Part shown: positions 1-6,367 of the stretch, in pieces
Layout of the letters: each line of letters starts with the position of its first letter
Position numbering within the stretch: the first letter of the stretch is position 1
From: CAZCPB01 sp964500365
Lineage (GTDB): Bacteria; Planctomycetota; Phycisphaerae; Phycisphaerales; UBA1924
Reading direction: 5' to 3'
Assembly: GCA_964500365.1 (NCBI GenBank)
Contig: CAZCPB010000177.1
Location: 1-9,514 of the forward strand
Length of the DNA stretch: 9,514 nucleotides
Notes under the pieces: model-generated
What the model saw: the letters and a program-made list of their open reading frames with translations, nothing else
Databases searched by the model: none
Told to the model about the DNA's origin: nothing
Translations under genes and position numbers: made by a program

Positions 1-1
1 C

Positions 2-136
2 ACCAAGTGCTGCACCAAGGTCTGCCCCGAGCACATCACCATCACCGACAACGCGATCATCCCCCTCAAGGAGCGCGTCGTCGATGAGTTCTACGACCCC
101 CTGACCCGGCTCTTCAGGATCTTCAAGGGCAAGTAG
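2..136 (+). CDS. sdhB: Succinate dehydrogenase/fumarate reductase iron-sulfur subunit, C-terminal end (partial)
   Basis: The gene enters from the left edge; codons begin at base 2 and run 44 residues to a TAG at 134-136. The fragment opens with T-K-C-C-T-K-V-C-P-E-H, the CxxxCP cysteine cluster that binds the last Fe-S centre in SdhB/FrdB proteins. It continues with I-T-I-T-D-N-A-I-I-P-L-K-E-R-V-V-D and a basic end (FRIFKGK), a tail I recognise from SdhB of several non-proteobacterial phyla. SdhB passes electrons from the flavoprotein SdhA to quinone at the inner face of the cytoplasmic membrane (TCA cycle and respiration). SdhA and the membrane anchor would be expected to the left, outside the window. 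Most of the protein is unseen, so another ferredoxin-like oxidoreductase subunit cannot be fully excluded. Confidence 0.75.
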   Translation, partial: TKCCTKVCPEHITITDNAIIPLKERVVDEFYDPLTRLFRIFKGK

Positions 137-137
137 A

Positions 138-162
138 GCGCGAGCGTGGCGGAGGCTCGTGC
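138..162 (+). terminator. Hairpin just after the sdhB stop codon, possible terminator
   Basis: GCGCGAGC (138-145) can pair with GCTCGTGC (155-162), giving 8 base pairs including one G-T wobble around a 9-base loop. It begins one base after the sdhB stop and lies between two convergent genes, a usual place for a terminator. No T-run follows on either strand, so it is not a canonical intrinsic terminator; it could also protect the 3' end, or be chance in G+C-rich DNA. Confidence 0.35.
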
Positions 163-171
163 GGCGCCCAA

Positions 172-330
172 CTACAGCGGCTGAGGAACGGGAGACCCGG
201 GATGGACCAGGGCCGGACCGCTCAGGTACTCGGCGATGATCTTTGAGTTGTCCGGATCCCACGGGTCCACCTCGGCCGGCGTCGCGCCCAGCATCCCCGC
301 CAGGATGATGATGAAGACATACGGGGGCAT
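172..330 (-). CDS. Hypothetical small protein, 52 aa, hydrophobic N-terminus
   Basis: Function unrecognised. The ATG at 330-328 is preceded by GGAGA (340-336) at 5-base spacing, a good ribosome binding site. It is preferred over an in-frame ATG at 369 that would add 13 polar residues before the hydrophobic stretch. Residues 3-16 (P-Y-V-F-I-I-I-L-A-G-M-L-G-A) are hydrophobic and could be a short membrane anchor or the core of a signal sequence. Then comes an acidic, Pro/Asp-rich segment (E-V-D-P-W-D-P-D-N-S-K), an amphipathic stretch, and a Pro-rich tail. It lies 127 bases downstream of the kinase gene on the same strand and converges on sdhB with a 35-base gap. The Shine-Dalgarno match and membrane-like start favour a real gene, but chance open frames of this size are common at this G+C. 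Confidence 0.45.
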   Translation of the reverse strand: MPPYVFIIILAGMLGATPAEVDPWDPDNSKIIAEYLSGPALVHPGSPVPQPL

Positions 331-423
331 GTGTTTCTCCGGCCGGAACCGCGTCGGCCCGGGGTGCACCCGGCCGAGCCAAGTCTTCGCAGTCTAACCG
401 CCCGTTGCCGCCGCGACACGCAC

Positions 424-442
424 CTGTTCGGCCGACGAACGG
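424..442 (-). terminator. Small hairpin downstream of the kinase gene
   Basis: GTTCG (426-430) and CGAAC (436-440) pair around a 5-base loop. One T-G wobble and one C-G pair extend the stem to seven pairs (424-430 with 436-442). It starts 16 bases past the kinase stop on the minus strand. There is no T-run beyond it, so a terminator role is only possible. Confidence 0.25.
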
Positions 443-457
443 ACCCCGACCCAGCCT

Positions 458-3259
458 CTAGTTCGTGCCCGCGGCACGCGCTGCCAGTTCGATCGCCTGC
501 TTCACCCGCGGGCTCGGTTCGGCGGGCGCCGCGTCGCGGGCGCGCCTGGCGTACTCGATCGCGCGCTGCGTGGCGTTCTGCCGCGACGCGAGGTCGCTCA
601 GCGCCGCCAGCGCCTCGGCGAATCCGTCGCGGTCGTGCGGGGCCAGCGCCGGCTTGCCCGGCTCGGACGCCACCTGGTACGACGCCACGCACGCCGTGAA
701 CGCGTCCACCGCGCCCTCCGCGCGTCCGAGCTCGAGCAGCAGCTCCCCGAGGCGGCGCGCGGCGCGGGCGTGCTCGAGCCTGAGGATGGCGTTGTCGGCG
801 TTGTGATCGGCGACGTCGGCGTACGCCGCGACGGCGGCACGCATCTTCTCCACTCCCGTGTGGGGCGAACCCGACGCCGCCAGCGCCTGCCCGTGCTTGA
901 GGACGCCCCGCGCGAGGTAGAAGCGGTTCTGGTGCGACTCGGGGGTCTCGCCGTAGAGCTCGCGCATCCGCGCCGTGTACGCCGCGAACAGCTCCGCGGC
1001 GGCGGCGAAGTCCCCCCGCTTCACGGCGAGGTCCCCGGCCAGTTCCGTAAGCCGCGCCGCGTCGCCCGCGAAGCGCTTGTCGTCGGGGTCCTGCGACGTG
1101 TAGTCCGCCGCGGCGGCGCGGGCACGCTCGATCACCTCCGCGGCCTCGGCGTCGCGCCCCATCTCGATCAGCTTCTTGGCGACCTTCTCGCCCATCACGA
1201 CCACGTCGCGCCGGTTGGTCGCGTTGGTGGGCGTGGCGTTGAAAAGCGCTTCGCGGATCTCGAGCGACCGGCGGTACCCCTCGAGCGCCGCCTCCTCGTT
1301 GCCGGCCTGGTCCAGGCACCCCGCGAGCTTGGAGTGCGCGACGCCGAGCTCGCGTCGCAGGTCGGCCCGCGAGTACGACCCTTCCGCGGCCGCGTCGGCG
1401 AGCGCCCGGATCGTCGAGAGCGCCTCGCGGTAGATCGGCTCGGCCTCGGCGTGCTTGCCGCCCTGCAGGAGCCGGTCGGCCCGCGCGATGAGCATTTTGC
1501 TCCAGATGCGCCGCGCTCTGGCCCCGTTCTCGCCCGCCGCGGCCACGGCCTTCTTCGCCAGCCCGTTGGCCTCCTCGAGCAGCAGGTCGGCCTCCTGCGA
1601 GGCGCCGGAGCGGCCGAGCACGAACGCGAGGTGCTCCATGGAGTCGGCCAGTTCCATCGCCGCTTCCGTGTCGCCGGGCGTGGTCTTCAGGAGTTGGCGG
1701 CGCATCTCGATCGCCTTCCGGAAGAACACCGCCGCGTCCGCCAGCGCCCCCTCGTTGGCCGTCCGCCCCCCGCCGACGACGAGCGCCATGCGGTGGTTCA
1801 TGTCGGCGATCTTGCGGAGCAGTTCGGGGTCGTCGATGCCCTCGGCCTTCAGTTTCTCCAGCACGGTCCGGGCGGTGTCGATGACGACCTTCCGCGCCGC
1901 GGTGGCGCCCTCGAGGCGCTGGATGTTGGTCTCGGTCGCGCCCATGAACTCGCCGGCGAAGTCGCGGAGCTGCTGGTACTTCGCCTTCAACGCCGTCTCT
2001 CGGTCCTGCGCGACCTTCAGCAGGATGTCGTTGGTCCGGCGCGCCCGCTCGGCGATCGAATACTGCCAGGACGTCGTGGCAAGCCCCGCGGTCAGGGAGA
2101 GCACGATGATCGCCGCCGCCGCGACCCCGACCTTGTTCCTGGCCACGAACTTGCTCAGGCTGTAGTGCCACGTCTCCGGTGCCGCGATCACCGCGCGGTT
2201 GTGCAGGTGGTTGGCGATGTCCTGCGCGAACTGCTCGGCCGACTGGTACCGCCGGCGCGGGCTTTTGCGCATGGCCATGAGCACGATGTTGTCGATGTCC
2301 CCCGCGAGCGACCGCTTGAGCTTCGTCGGCGCCATCTCCCGCCGCCGCCCGATCTCCTCGGCGGTGATCGTCCGGGTCGTGCCGTCGCTGGTCGTGATCT
2401 CTGCGGGCCGCGTCACCGCCGTGCTCGGACGCTCCGGCTCCTCCTCGCACACCACGCGGACGATCTCGGCCTGCACGCGGCTCTTGATCTGGTACGGCCG
2501 GTGGCCCGTGAGCAGCTCGTACAGCAGCACGCCCAGCGAGTAGATGTCGCTGGCGGTCGAGATCGGCTCGCCCTTGACCTGCTCGGGGCTGGCGTACTCG
2601 GGCGTCATCACCCGCGCCTCGGGGAGCGTCTCGAGCGTGAAGCCCGCCAGGTCGGGGTTGAGCATCTTGGCGATGCCGAAGTCCACCAGCTTGGGCTCGC
2701 CGTCGGGCGTCACCAGCACGTTCCCCGGCTTGATGTCGCGGTGCACGATCAGGTTCTGGTGCGCGTACTGCACCGCGCCGCAGACTTTCGTGAACAGCAC
2801 GAGCCGCTCGCGCGTCGTGAGCTGCTGGCTGTCGCAGTACTCGTCGATGGGCTGGCCCTGGATGTACTCCATCACGAAGTACGGCCGCCCGTCCTCGGTC
2901 GCCCCCGCGTCGAGCACCCGCGCGATGCTGGGGTGGCTGAGCGAGCCGATCACCTTGCGCTCCATCTCGAAGCGCTTCAGGATCTCGCGCGTGTCCATCC
3001 CCCGCTTGACCAGCTTGATCGCGACGTGCTTGTGCATCTCCTCGCCGTCGCGGATGGCCAGGAGCACCGAGCCCATGCCGCCGTGCCCCAGCTCGCGCAC
3101 GACCTTGTACGCGCCGATGCGGGGCGGGATGTCGCGGAGCTCGAGGTACCGGCGCGTGCCCGACGAAGGGCCCGAAGCGGGCAGCCCCTCGGTGGGGTGG
3201 TCATCGGACGGCGAGCCCTGGCCAAGTGGGCCCGGCGGGACGGTCGGTTCGTCGGGCAT
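458..3259 (-). CDS. Membrane Ser/Thr protein kinase (Hanks type) with C-terminal TPR domain
   Basis: A 933-aa kinase predicted to phosphorylate Ser/Thr on unknown partners. The first ~47 residues are a Pro/Ser/Gly-rich linker. The kinase domain (about 48-345) has the Gly-rich loop GHGGMGSV (58-65), ATP-anchoring Lys in AIK (K82), catalytic loop HRDIKPGN (173-180, D175), DFG (193-195), activation-segment end TPEYASPEQ (219-227) and the SDIYSLG helix (D238). All key catalytic residues are present, and Arg before the catalytic Asp makes it an RD kinase. A variable insert lies at about 281-310. One membrane helix (about 376-396) puts the kinase in the cytoplasm and the C-terminus across the membrane. 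Residues 405-470 look helical, followed by about six degenerate TPR-like helix pairs (~500-925), probably for protein binding. Start: ATG at 3259 with GAAGGG (3273-3268) 8 bases ahead. It is divergent from the lysyl oxidase gene. Confidence 0.95.
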   Translation of the reverse strand: MPDEPTVPPGPLGQGSPSDDHPTEGLPASGPSSGTRRYLELRDIPPRIGAYKVVRELGHGGMGSVLLAIRDGEEMHKHVAIKLVKRGMDTREILKRFEMERKVIGSLSHPSIARVLDAGATEDGRPYFVMEYIQGQPIDEYCDSQQLTTRERLVLFTKVCGAVQYAHQNLIVHRDIKPGNVLVTPDGEPKLVDFGIAKMLNPDLAGFTLETLPEARVMTPEYASPEQVKGEPISTASDIYSLGVLLYELLTGHRPYQIKSRVQAEIVRVVCEEEPERPSTAVTRPAEITTSDGTTRTITAEEIGRRREMAPTKLKRSLAGDIDNIVLMAMRKSPRRRYQSAEQFAQDIANHLHNRAVIAAPETWHYSLSKFVARNKVGVAAAAIIVLSLTAGLATTSWQYSIAERARRTNDILLKVAQDRETALKAKYQQLRDFAGEFMGATETNIQRLEGATAARKVVIDTARTVLEKLKAEGIDDPELLRKIADMNHRMALVVGGGRTANEGALADAAVFFRKAIEMRRQLLKTTPGDTEAAMELADSMEHLAFVLGRSGASQEADLLLEEANGLAKKAVAAAGENGARARRIWSKMLIARADRLLQGGKHAEAEPIYREALSTIRALADAAAEGSYSRADLRRELGVAHSKLAGCLDQAGNEEAALEGYRRSLEIREALFNATPTNATNRRDVVVMGEKVAKKLIEMGRDAEAAEVIERARAAAADYTSQDPDDKRFAGDAARLTELAGDLAVKRGDFAAAAELFAAYTARMRELYGETPESHQNRFYLARGVLKHGQALAASGSPHTGVEKMRAAVAAYADVADHNADNAILRLEHARAARRLGELLLELGRAEGAVDAFTACVASYQVASEPGKPALAPHDRDGFAEALAALSDLASRQNATQRAIEYARRARDAAPAEPSPRVKQAIELAARAAGTN

Positions 3260-3300
3260 GCGTGCGACCCTTCATCCGGTGAACGGAATCCTACTCCGGC

Positions 3301-3315
3301 GCCCCGGGCCCCCGG
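3301..3315. repeat. 15-bp direct repeat, copy 1 (kinase side)
   Basis: GCCCCGGGCCCCCGG, identical to 3438-3452. Its inner 12 bases (CCGGGCCCCCGG) match their own reverse complement at 10 of 12 positions, so it could be bound as a quasi-palindrome. It lies just upstream of the possible kinase -10 box (TAGGAT, 3293-3288). Being purely G and C in a G+C-rich region, chance recurrence is possible. Confidence 0.5.
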
Positions 3316-3435
3316 AGAGCGCGCCACAGCCACGCGGGAGCTGCCGCTTCCCCAACACCAAGGCGCAAACGCCCGCCGGCGCGCCACCGGCTTTGAAACT
3401 CTCGGACACGGGCGGCGTCCGGGGTCGCTTTGCCG

Positions 3436-3464
3436 TTGCCCCGGGCCCCCGGCGCGGTCATACT
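3436..3464 (+). promoter_or_regulatory. Candidate sigma70-like promoter for the lysyl oxidase gene
   Basis: TTGCCC (3436-3441) and CATACT (3459-3464) are separated by 17 bases, the ideal spacing. Each matches four of six positions of TTGACA and TATAAT. This would start transcription near 3471 and give a leader of about 40 bases. The second 15-bp repeat copy lies largely in the spacer, where a bound protein would block polymerase. Planctomycete promoter consensus is poorly defined, so this is tentative. Confidence 0.35.
3438..3452. repeat. 15-bp direct repeat, copy 2 (lysyl oxidase side)
   Basis: Exact second copy of GCCCCGGGCCCCCGG, 137 bases from the first and in the same orientation. It overlaps the proposed -35 box and spacer of the rightward promoter. 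Confidence 0.5.
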
Positions 3465-3490
3465 CAAGGGCCGGGCGGGCCGGCATCGCG

Positions 3491-3502
3491 GGAGGAGAGA
3501 GG
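3491..3502 (+). promoter_or_regulatory. Shine-Dalgarno region that decides the lysyl oxidase start
   Basis: A purine tract GGAGGAGAGAGG ends 10 bases before the ATG at 3513. The reading frame is open far upstream (to 2544), so this site together with the signal peptide beginning at 3513 fixes the start. Confidence 0.7.
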
Positions 3503-3512
3503 GTTCCGGACG

Positions 3513-5120
3513 ATGAAGAAACCGCTCGCGGCAGCCGTGTGTGTTCTCGCGGGCCTCGCCGCGCCGGCCCCCCGCGCCGTTGCGCAGGGCCAGCCCGCCT
3601 ACCTGCTGCCCGACATGACCGTCGACGTCAACTCGCTGTACGAGAACGCGATCACGGTCGAGAACGGGCGGACGCTCCTCCGCCTCAGCAACGGAACGCC
3701 GAACATCGGCGCGGGAAAGCTCTACATGCGCGGCGGGGCGGTGAACGGGGACGGCACGCAAGACGTCTGGCAGCGCATCTACCGCGAGGACGGCGTGCAC
3801 TGGGACCGCCTCGCGGGCAGGTTCGTCCACCACGCGGGGCACAACCACATCCACGTCGAGGGTTGGGCGCTGTACCGACTGCGCGAGCGGTTCGACGAGG
3901 TCGGCGTCGGCCCGGTGGTCGCGACCAGCCCGAAGACCAGCTTCTGCCTGCTGGATTCCAAGCCGTACGACCCCACCGCGCCCGGGTACATCCCGGGCGG
4001 CGAGTTCCACTCCTGCAACTCCGACACGCAGGGCATTTCGGTCGGCTGGATGGACGTCTACTCGCGCGATCTCGAGGGGCAGGCGATCGACATCACGGGG
4101 ATCCCCGACGGGGACTACTGGCTGGAGTCCGAGGTCGACCCCGACGACGGGATCCTCGAGGAGAACGCCGAGAACAACATCGCCCGCATCCCGATCATCA
4201 TCAGCAACGGCGCGACGATCCTGCCCGACCGCTTCGAGCCCAACGACTCGGTCGCGACCGTCAAACAGCGCCCGATCGGGGGGCTCAACAGCCCGAACCT
4301 CGGGCCCGTCGGTCCGTCGGCGGTGCTGCCGGGCCTGACGCTCCACAAGGCCGCCAGCCCGGACTACTTCCGGTTCTACTCCCCGTGGACGGGCACGAGC
4401 GACTCGTGGGGAATGATCGAGTTCGACCCGGCCAGGGGCGACCTGGGCGTCCGCCTGCTTTCGGACACCGGCACCGTGCTCGCGCACGGCTCCGGAACGG
4501 GGGGCGTCCGGACCGTCGGCATGCTCGGCCGGCCGGCGGGCTGGTACTTCCTGCACGTCTACGGGATCATGGGGGATACACAGACGGACTACACGCTCAC
4601 GATCAAACCCGCGGTGAGCCCGGCGCCGCCCGTGATCACCGTGACGTCGCCGCCGGCGGGCGACCTGCACCTCGAGCACGGCGTGGACACCGTGAAGGTC
4701 GAGTGGAAGGCCTCGGACTCCAACCAGAACCTCACGTGGGTCACCCTGTACCTTTCGACGACGGGCGCGCTCGACGGGAGCGAGGTCCTCATCCCGACGT
4801 CGCTCCACACGCCCGGGAGCCTGGGCTACCACTACGTGAACTCCGCGTATCTCGAGCCGGGGACGTACTGGGTGTACGGTGCGATCACCGACGGCGCTTC
4901 CTGGACCGGGGGCTGGTCGGCCGGGACCGTGACCTTCCACGAGCACGACGACCACTGCGAGGGCGACATCAACCACGACGGGTTCGTCAACGGCGATGAC
5001 TTCGATCAGTTCGCGGTGCTCTTCGATGCGGGTGATCACGGCGCCGACATCGACCACAACGAGTTCGTGAACGGCGACGACTTCGACCACTTCATGGAAG
5101 CCTTCATGGCCGGGTGCTGA
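3513..5120 (+). CDS. Secreted lysyl oxidase-family copper amine oxidase with PPC, Ig-like and dockerin-like domains
   Basis: A 535-aa exported protein. Residues 1-24 are a signal peptide (K2, K3, hydrophobic core, cleavage likely after AVA24). The lysyl oxidase domain (about 28-232) has the copper motif H110-N-H112-I-H114, K141 in K-T-S-F-C-L, and Y183 in D-V-Y followed by G-Q-A-I-D-I-T. By recall these align with the three copper histidines and the Lys320/Tyr355 pair that forms the lysyl tyrosylquinone (LTQ) cofactor of human LOX. C145 and C168 sit at conserved cysteine positions. The enzyme should oxidatively deaminate primary amines outside the cytoplasmic membrane; the substrate is unknown. 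Residues ~239-365 (opening D-R-F-E-P-N-D-S) are a bacterial pre-peptidase C-terminal (PPC) domain, ~372-475 look Ig/FN3-like, and 482-535 hold two EF-hand-type loops (D485-D496, D512-D523) bounded by C482 and the final C535. The start is fixed by the purine-rich site at 3491-3502. Confidence 0.93.
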   Translation: MKKPLAAAVCVLAGLAAPAPRAVAQGQPAYLLPDMTVDVNSLYENAITVENGRTLLRLSNGTPNIGAGKLYMRGGAVNGDGTQDVWQRIYREDGVHWDRLAGRFVHHAGHNHIHVEGWALYRLRERFDEVGVGPVVATSPKTSFCLLDSKPYDPTAPGYIPGGEFHSCNSDTQGISVGWMDVYSRDLEGQAIDITGIPDGDYWLESEVDPDDGILEENAENNIARIPIIISNGATILPDRFEPNDSVATVKQRPIGGLNSPNLGPVGPSAVLPGLTLHKAASPDYFRFYSPWTGTSDSWGMIEFDPARGDLGVRLLSDTGTVLAHGSGTGGVRTVGMLGRPAGWYFLHVYGIMGDTQTDYTLTIKPAVSPAPPVITVTSPPAGDLHLEHGVDTVKVEWKASDSNQNLTWVTLYLSTTGALDGSEVLIPTSLHTPGSLGYHYVNSAYLEPGTYWVYGAITDGASWTGGWSAGTVTFHEHDDHCEGDINHDGFVNGDDFDQFAVLFDAGDHGADIDHNEFVNGDDFDHFMEAFMAGC

Positions 5121-5158
5121 GCGGGCCTCGTTCACTGCACTGGAGCGATCGGAGCCGG

Positions 5159-6367
5159 TCATTGTCCCAGCGCCCGCAGGACGACCGTGGCGTACGCGCC
5201 CCGGGGCAGGTCGAACGCCAGGGACTGCTTCAGGCGGCCCGAGCGCGAGAGTTCGTCCGGCGCCGGTTCGGTCATCGTGAAGCGCCGTGCCAGCGCGAAG
5301 AGCGGGCGGGGCGCTTCGCCGAAGAACGGACGGCGCAGTCCCGGGATCCGGAGCTTCGAGGCGTCGATCCCCTCGGCTTCGAGCGCGGCGCGTGCCGCGC
5401 CGGCCCACGGGCCCTCGAGCGCGGTCTTCGGCGCCAGCAGCGGCACGATCATCTCGCGCGCGTGCCCCGGAACGACGGCGGCGGCGGGGAAGACCATCTC
5501 GCCGAATTCGTCGGGCGTCCGCAGGATCGACCCTTCGGCCCGGGCGATTTCGAGGGCCATGGCCCGCGCGGTCGCGTTCCACAGGTGGGACTGGTATGCC
5601 TCGACCGCCATGGTCTGCGTGAACCGGGGCAGCGCCGCGAAGGCGTCGCGCGCCGTGCCGCCCGAGGCGAGCACCTCGAAGGCGGCGCGCTCGGGGCAGC
5701 GCGGTACCTTCACCAGCAGGTCGGCCCAGTCGCCCCACGACGCGGCGCAGGCGCGGGTGAGGGCGCGGGTCGCGCCGGTGTCCTTGCGGGCGGGGGTGCC
5801 GATCGCCAGGCGCAGGGCGCCGTCGAAGTCGCCCTCGATCAGGCGGCGGGCAATAAAGCCAGCCCCGTGGCGCGCCGAGCCGAAGCGCTGGGCGCCGAAG
5901 TAGTTCACGACCAGGAGCGCCGGCGACCCGGCGTCGTCGGCACGGAGCAGCGACGCCCGCCGCGCCATATCGGCGGACGCGTCGGGCGTCAGGTCGCGGA
6001 CGACGATCGTGAAGCGGTTGCCGTCGATCGCGTCGGAAAGCACCGGCGCGTCCGACCATCCGCGGCGGAGCGCCGACCAGCCCGGCCCCTCGGCCGACTC
6101 GGGCACCGGCCCGCGGACGAGCACCGACACGAGCTGCGTGGTCCGCGCGTGCTTGTCCTTCAACCCGGCGTAGGAGGCGCCGTCGGGCCGGGCGCGGAGC
6201 GCGCGGGCGAGGCGCTGCGCGGCGTCGGGCGTCGTGAGCGACTCCTTGGTCAGCGCGTAGACCGCGTGGGCGCAGCGCGGCCCTCCGCGCGGGGCGAGCG
6301 TATCGAGGAACGCGGGCGCGGCGAGCTCCTCGACGACGAAATCGGCCGGTTGGCGGCGGATCGTCAT
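5159..6367 (-). CDS. truD: tRNA pseudouridine(13) synthase TruD
   Basis: A 402-aa pseudouridine synthase of the TruD family, which converts U13 to pseudouridine in the D-arm of certain tRNAs (tRNA-Glu in E. coli) in the cytoplasm. Family motifs seen: G-L-K-D-K-H-A-R-T-T-Q (68-78) with catalytic D71, N-Y-F-G-A-Q-R-F-G (155-163), and Y-Q-S-H-L-W-N (258-264). E. coli TruD is about 349 aa; the extra length seems spread through the Ala-rich insertion domain and C-terminus. The ATG at 6367-6365 overlaps the stop of the upstream DUF3052 gene (ATGA) and has AGGAAG (6381-6376) 8 bases ahead, so this start is preferred over the open frame that extends to 6517. Translational coupling with the upstream gene is likely. 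It converges on the lysyl oxidase gene with a 38-base gap and no clear terminator. Confidence 0.95.
   Translation of the reverse strand: MTIRRQPADFVVEELAAPAFLDTLAPRGGPRCAHAVYALTKESLTTPDAAQRLARALRARPDGASYAGLKDKHARTTQLVSVLVRGPVPESAEGPGWSALRRGWSDAPVLSDAIDGNRFTIVVRDLTPDASADMARRASLLRADDAGSPALLVVNYFGAQRFGSARHGAGFIARRLIEGDFDGALRLAIGTPARKDTGATRALTRACAASWGDWADLLVKVPRCPERAAFEVLASGGTARDAFAALPRFTQTMAVEAYQSHLWNATARAMALEIARAEGSILRTPDEFGEMVFPAAAVVPGHAREMIVPLLAPKTALEGPWAGAARAALEAEGIDASKLRIPGLRRPFFGEAPRPLFALARRFTMTEPAPDELSRSGRLKQSLAFDLPRGAYATVVLRALGQ

Larger units (their letters stand above)
3260..3512. promoter_or_regulatory. Divergent intergenic region between kinase and lysyl oxidase genes
   Basis: These 253 bases separate the two start codons and must hold both genes' promoters unless transcription enters from further away. 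No reading frame here looks like a gene. It contains an exact 15-bp direct repeat (3301-3315 and 3438-3452), a candidate promoter for the rightward gene, and Shine-Dalgarno sequences for both genes. At 3360-3372 lies AAGGCGCAAACGC, which resembles part of the heptamer repeat at 8953-8995. On the minus strand TAGGAT (3293-3288) could be a -10 box for the kinase, but I see no convincing -35 partner. Confidence 0.6.

Noticed and set aside
222..2450. A 742-codon minus-strand open frame inside the kinase gene
   Set aside because: Wrong frame of a clearly real kinase/TPR gene; Arg/Gly-rich with no recognisable domain.
2544..3512. The upstream open extension of the lysyl oxidase frame (another 323 codons)
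   Set aside because: It overlaps the start of the kinase gene in antisense and the intergenic region. The signal peptide and purine-rich ribosome site place the start at 3513.
635..4999. A 1454-codon open frame on the plus strand crossing the kinase and lysyl oxidase genes
   Set aside because: It is antisense to the kinase and out of frame with the lysyl oxidase. It is rich in Arg/Ala/Gly/His with no domain, the usual by-product of very high third-position G+C.
5121..5158. Searched the gap between the convergent lysyl oxidase and truD genes for a shared terminator
   Set aside because: No stem longer than a few bases and no T-run on either strand.
3291..6059. A 922-codon minus-strand open frame across the lysyl oxidase and truD region
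   Set aside because: Antisense to the lysyl oxidase and out of frame with truD; composition is Arg/Ala/Val-rich without motifs.
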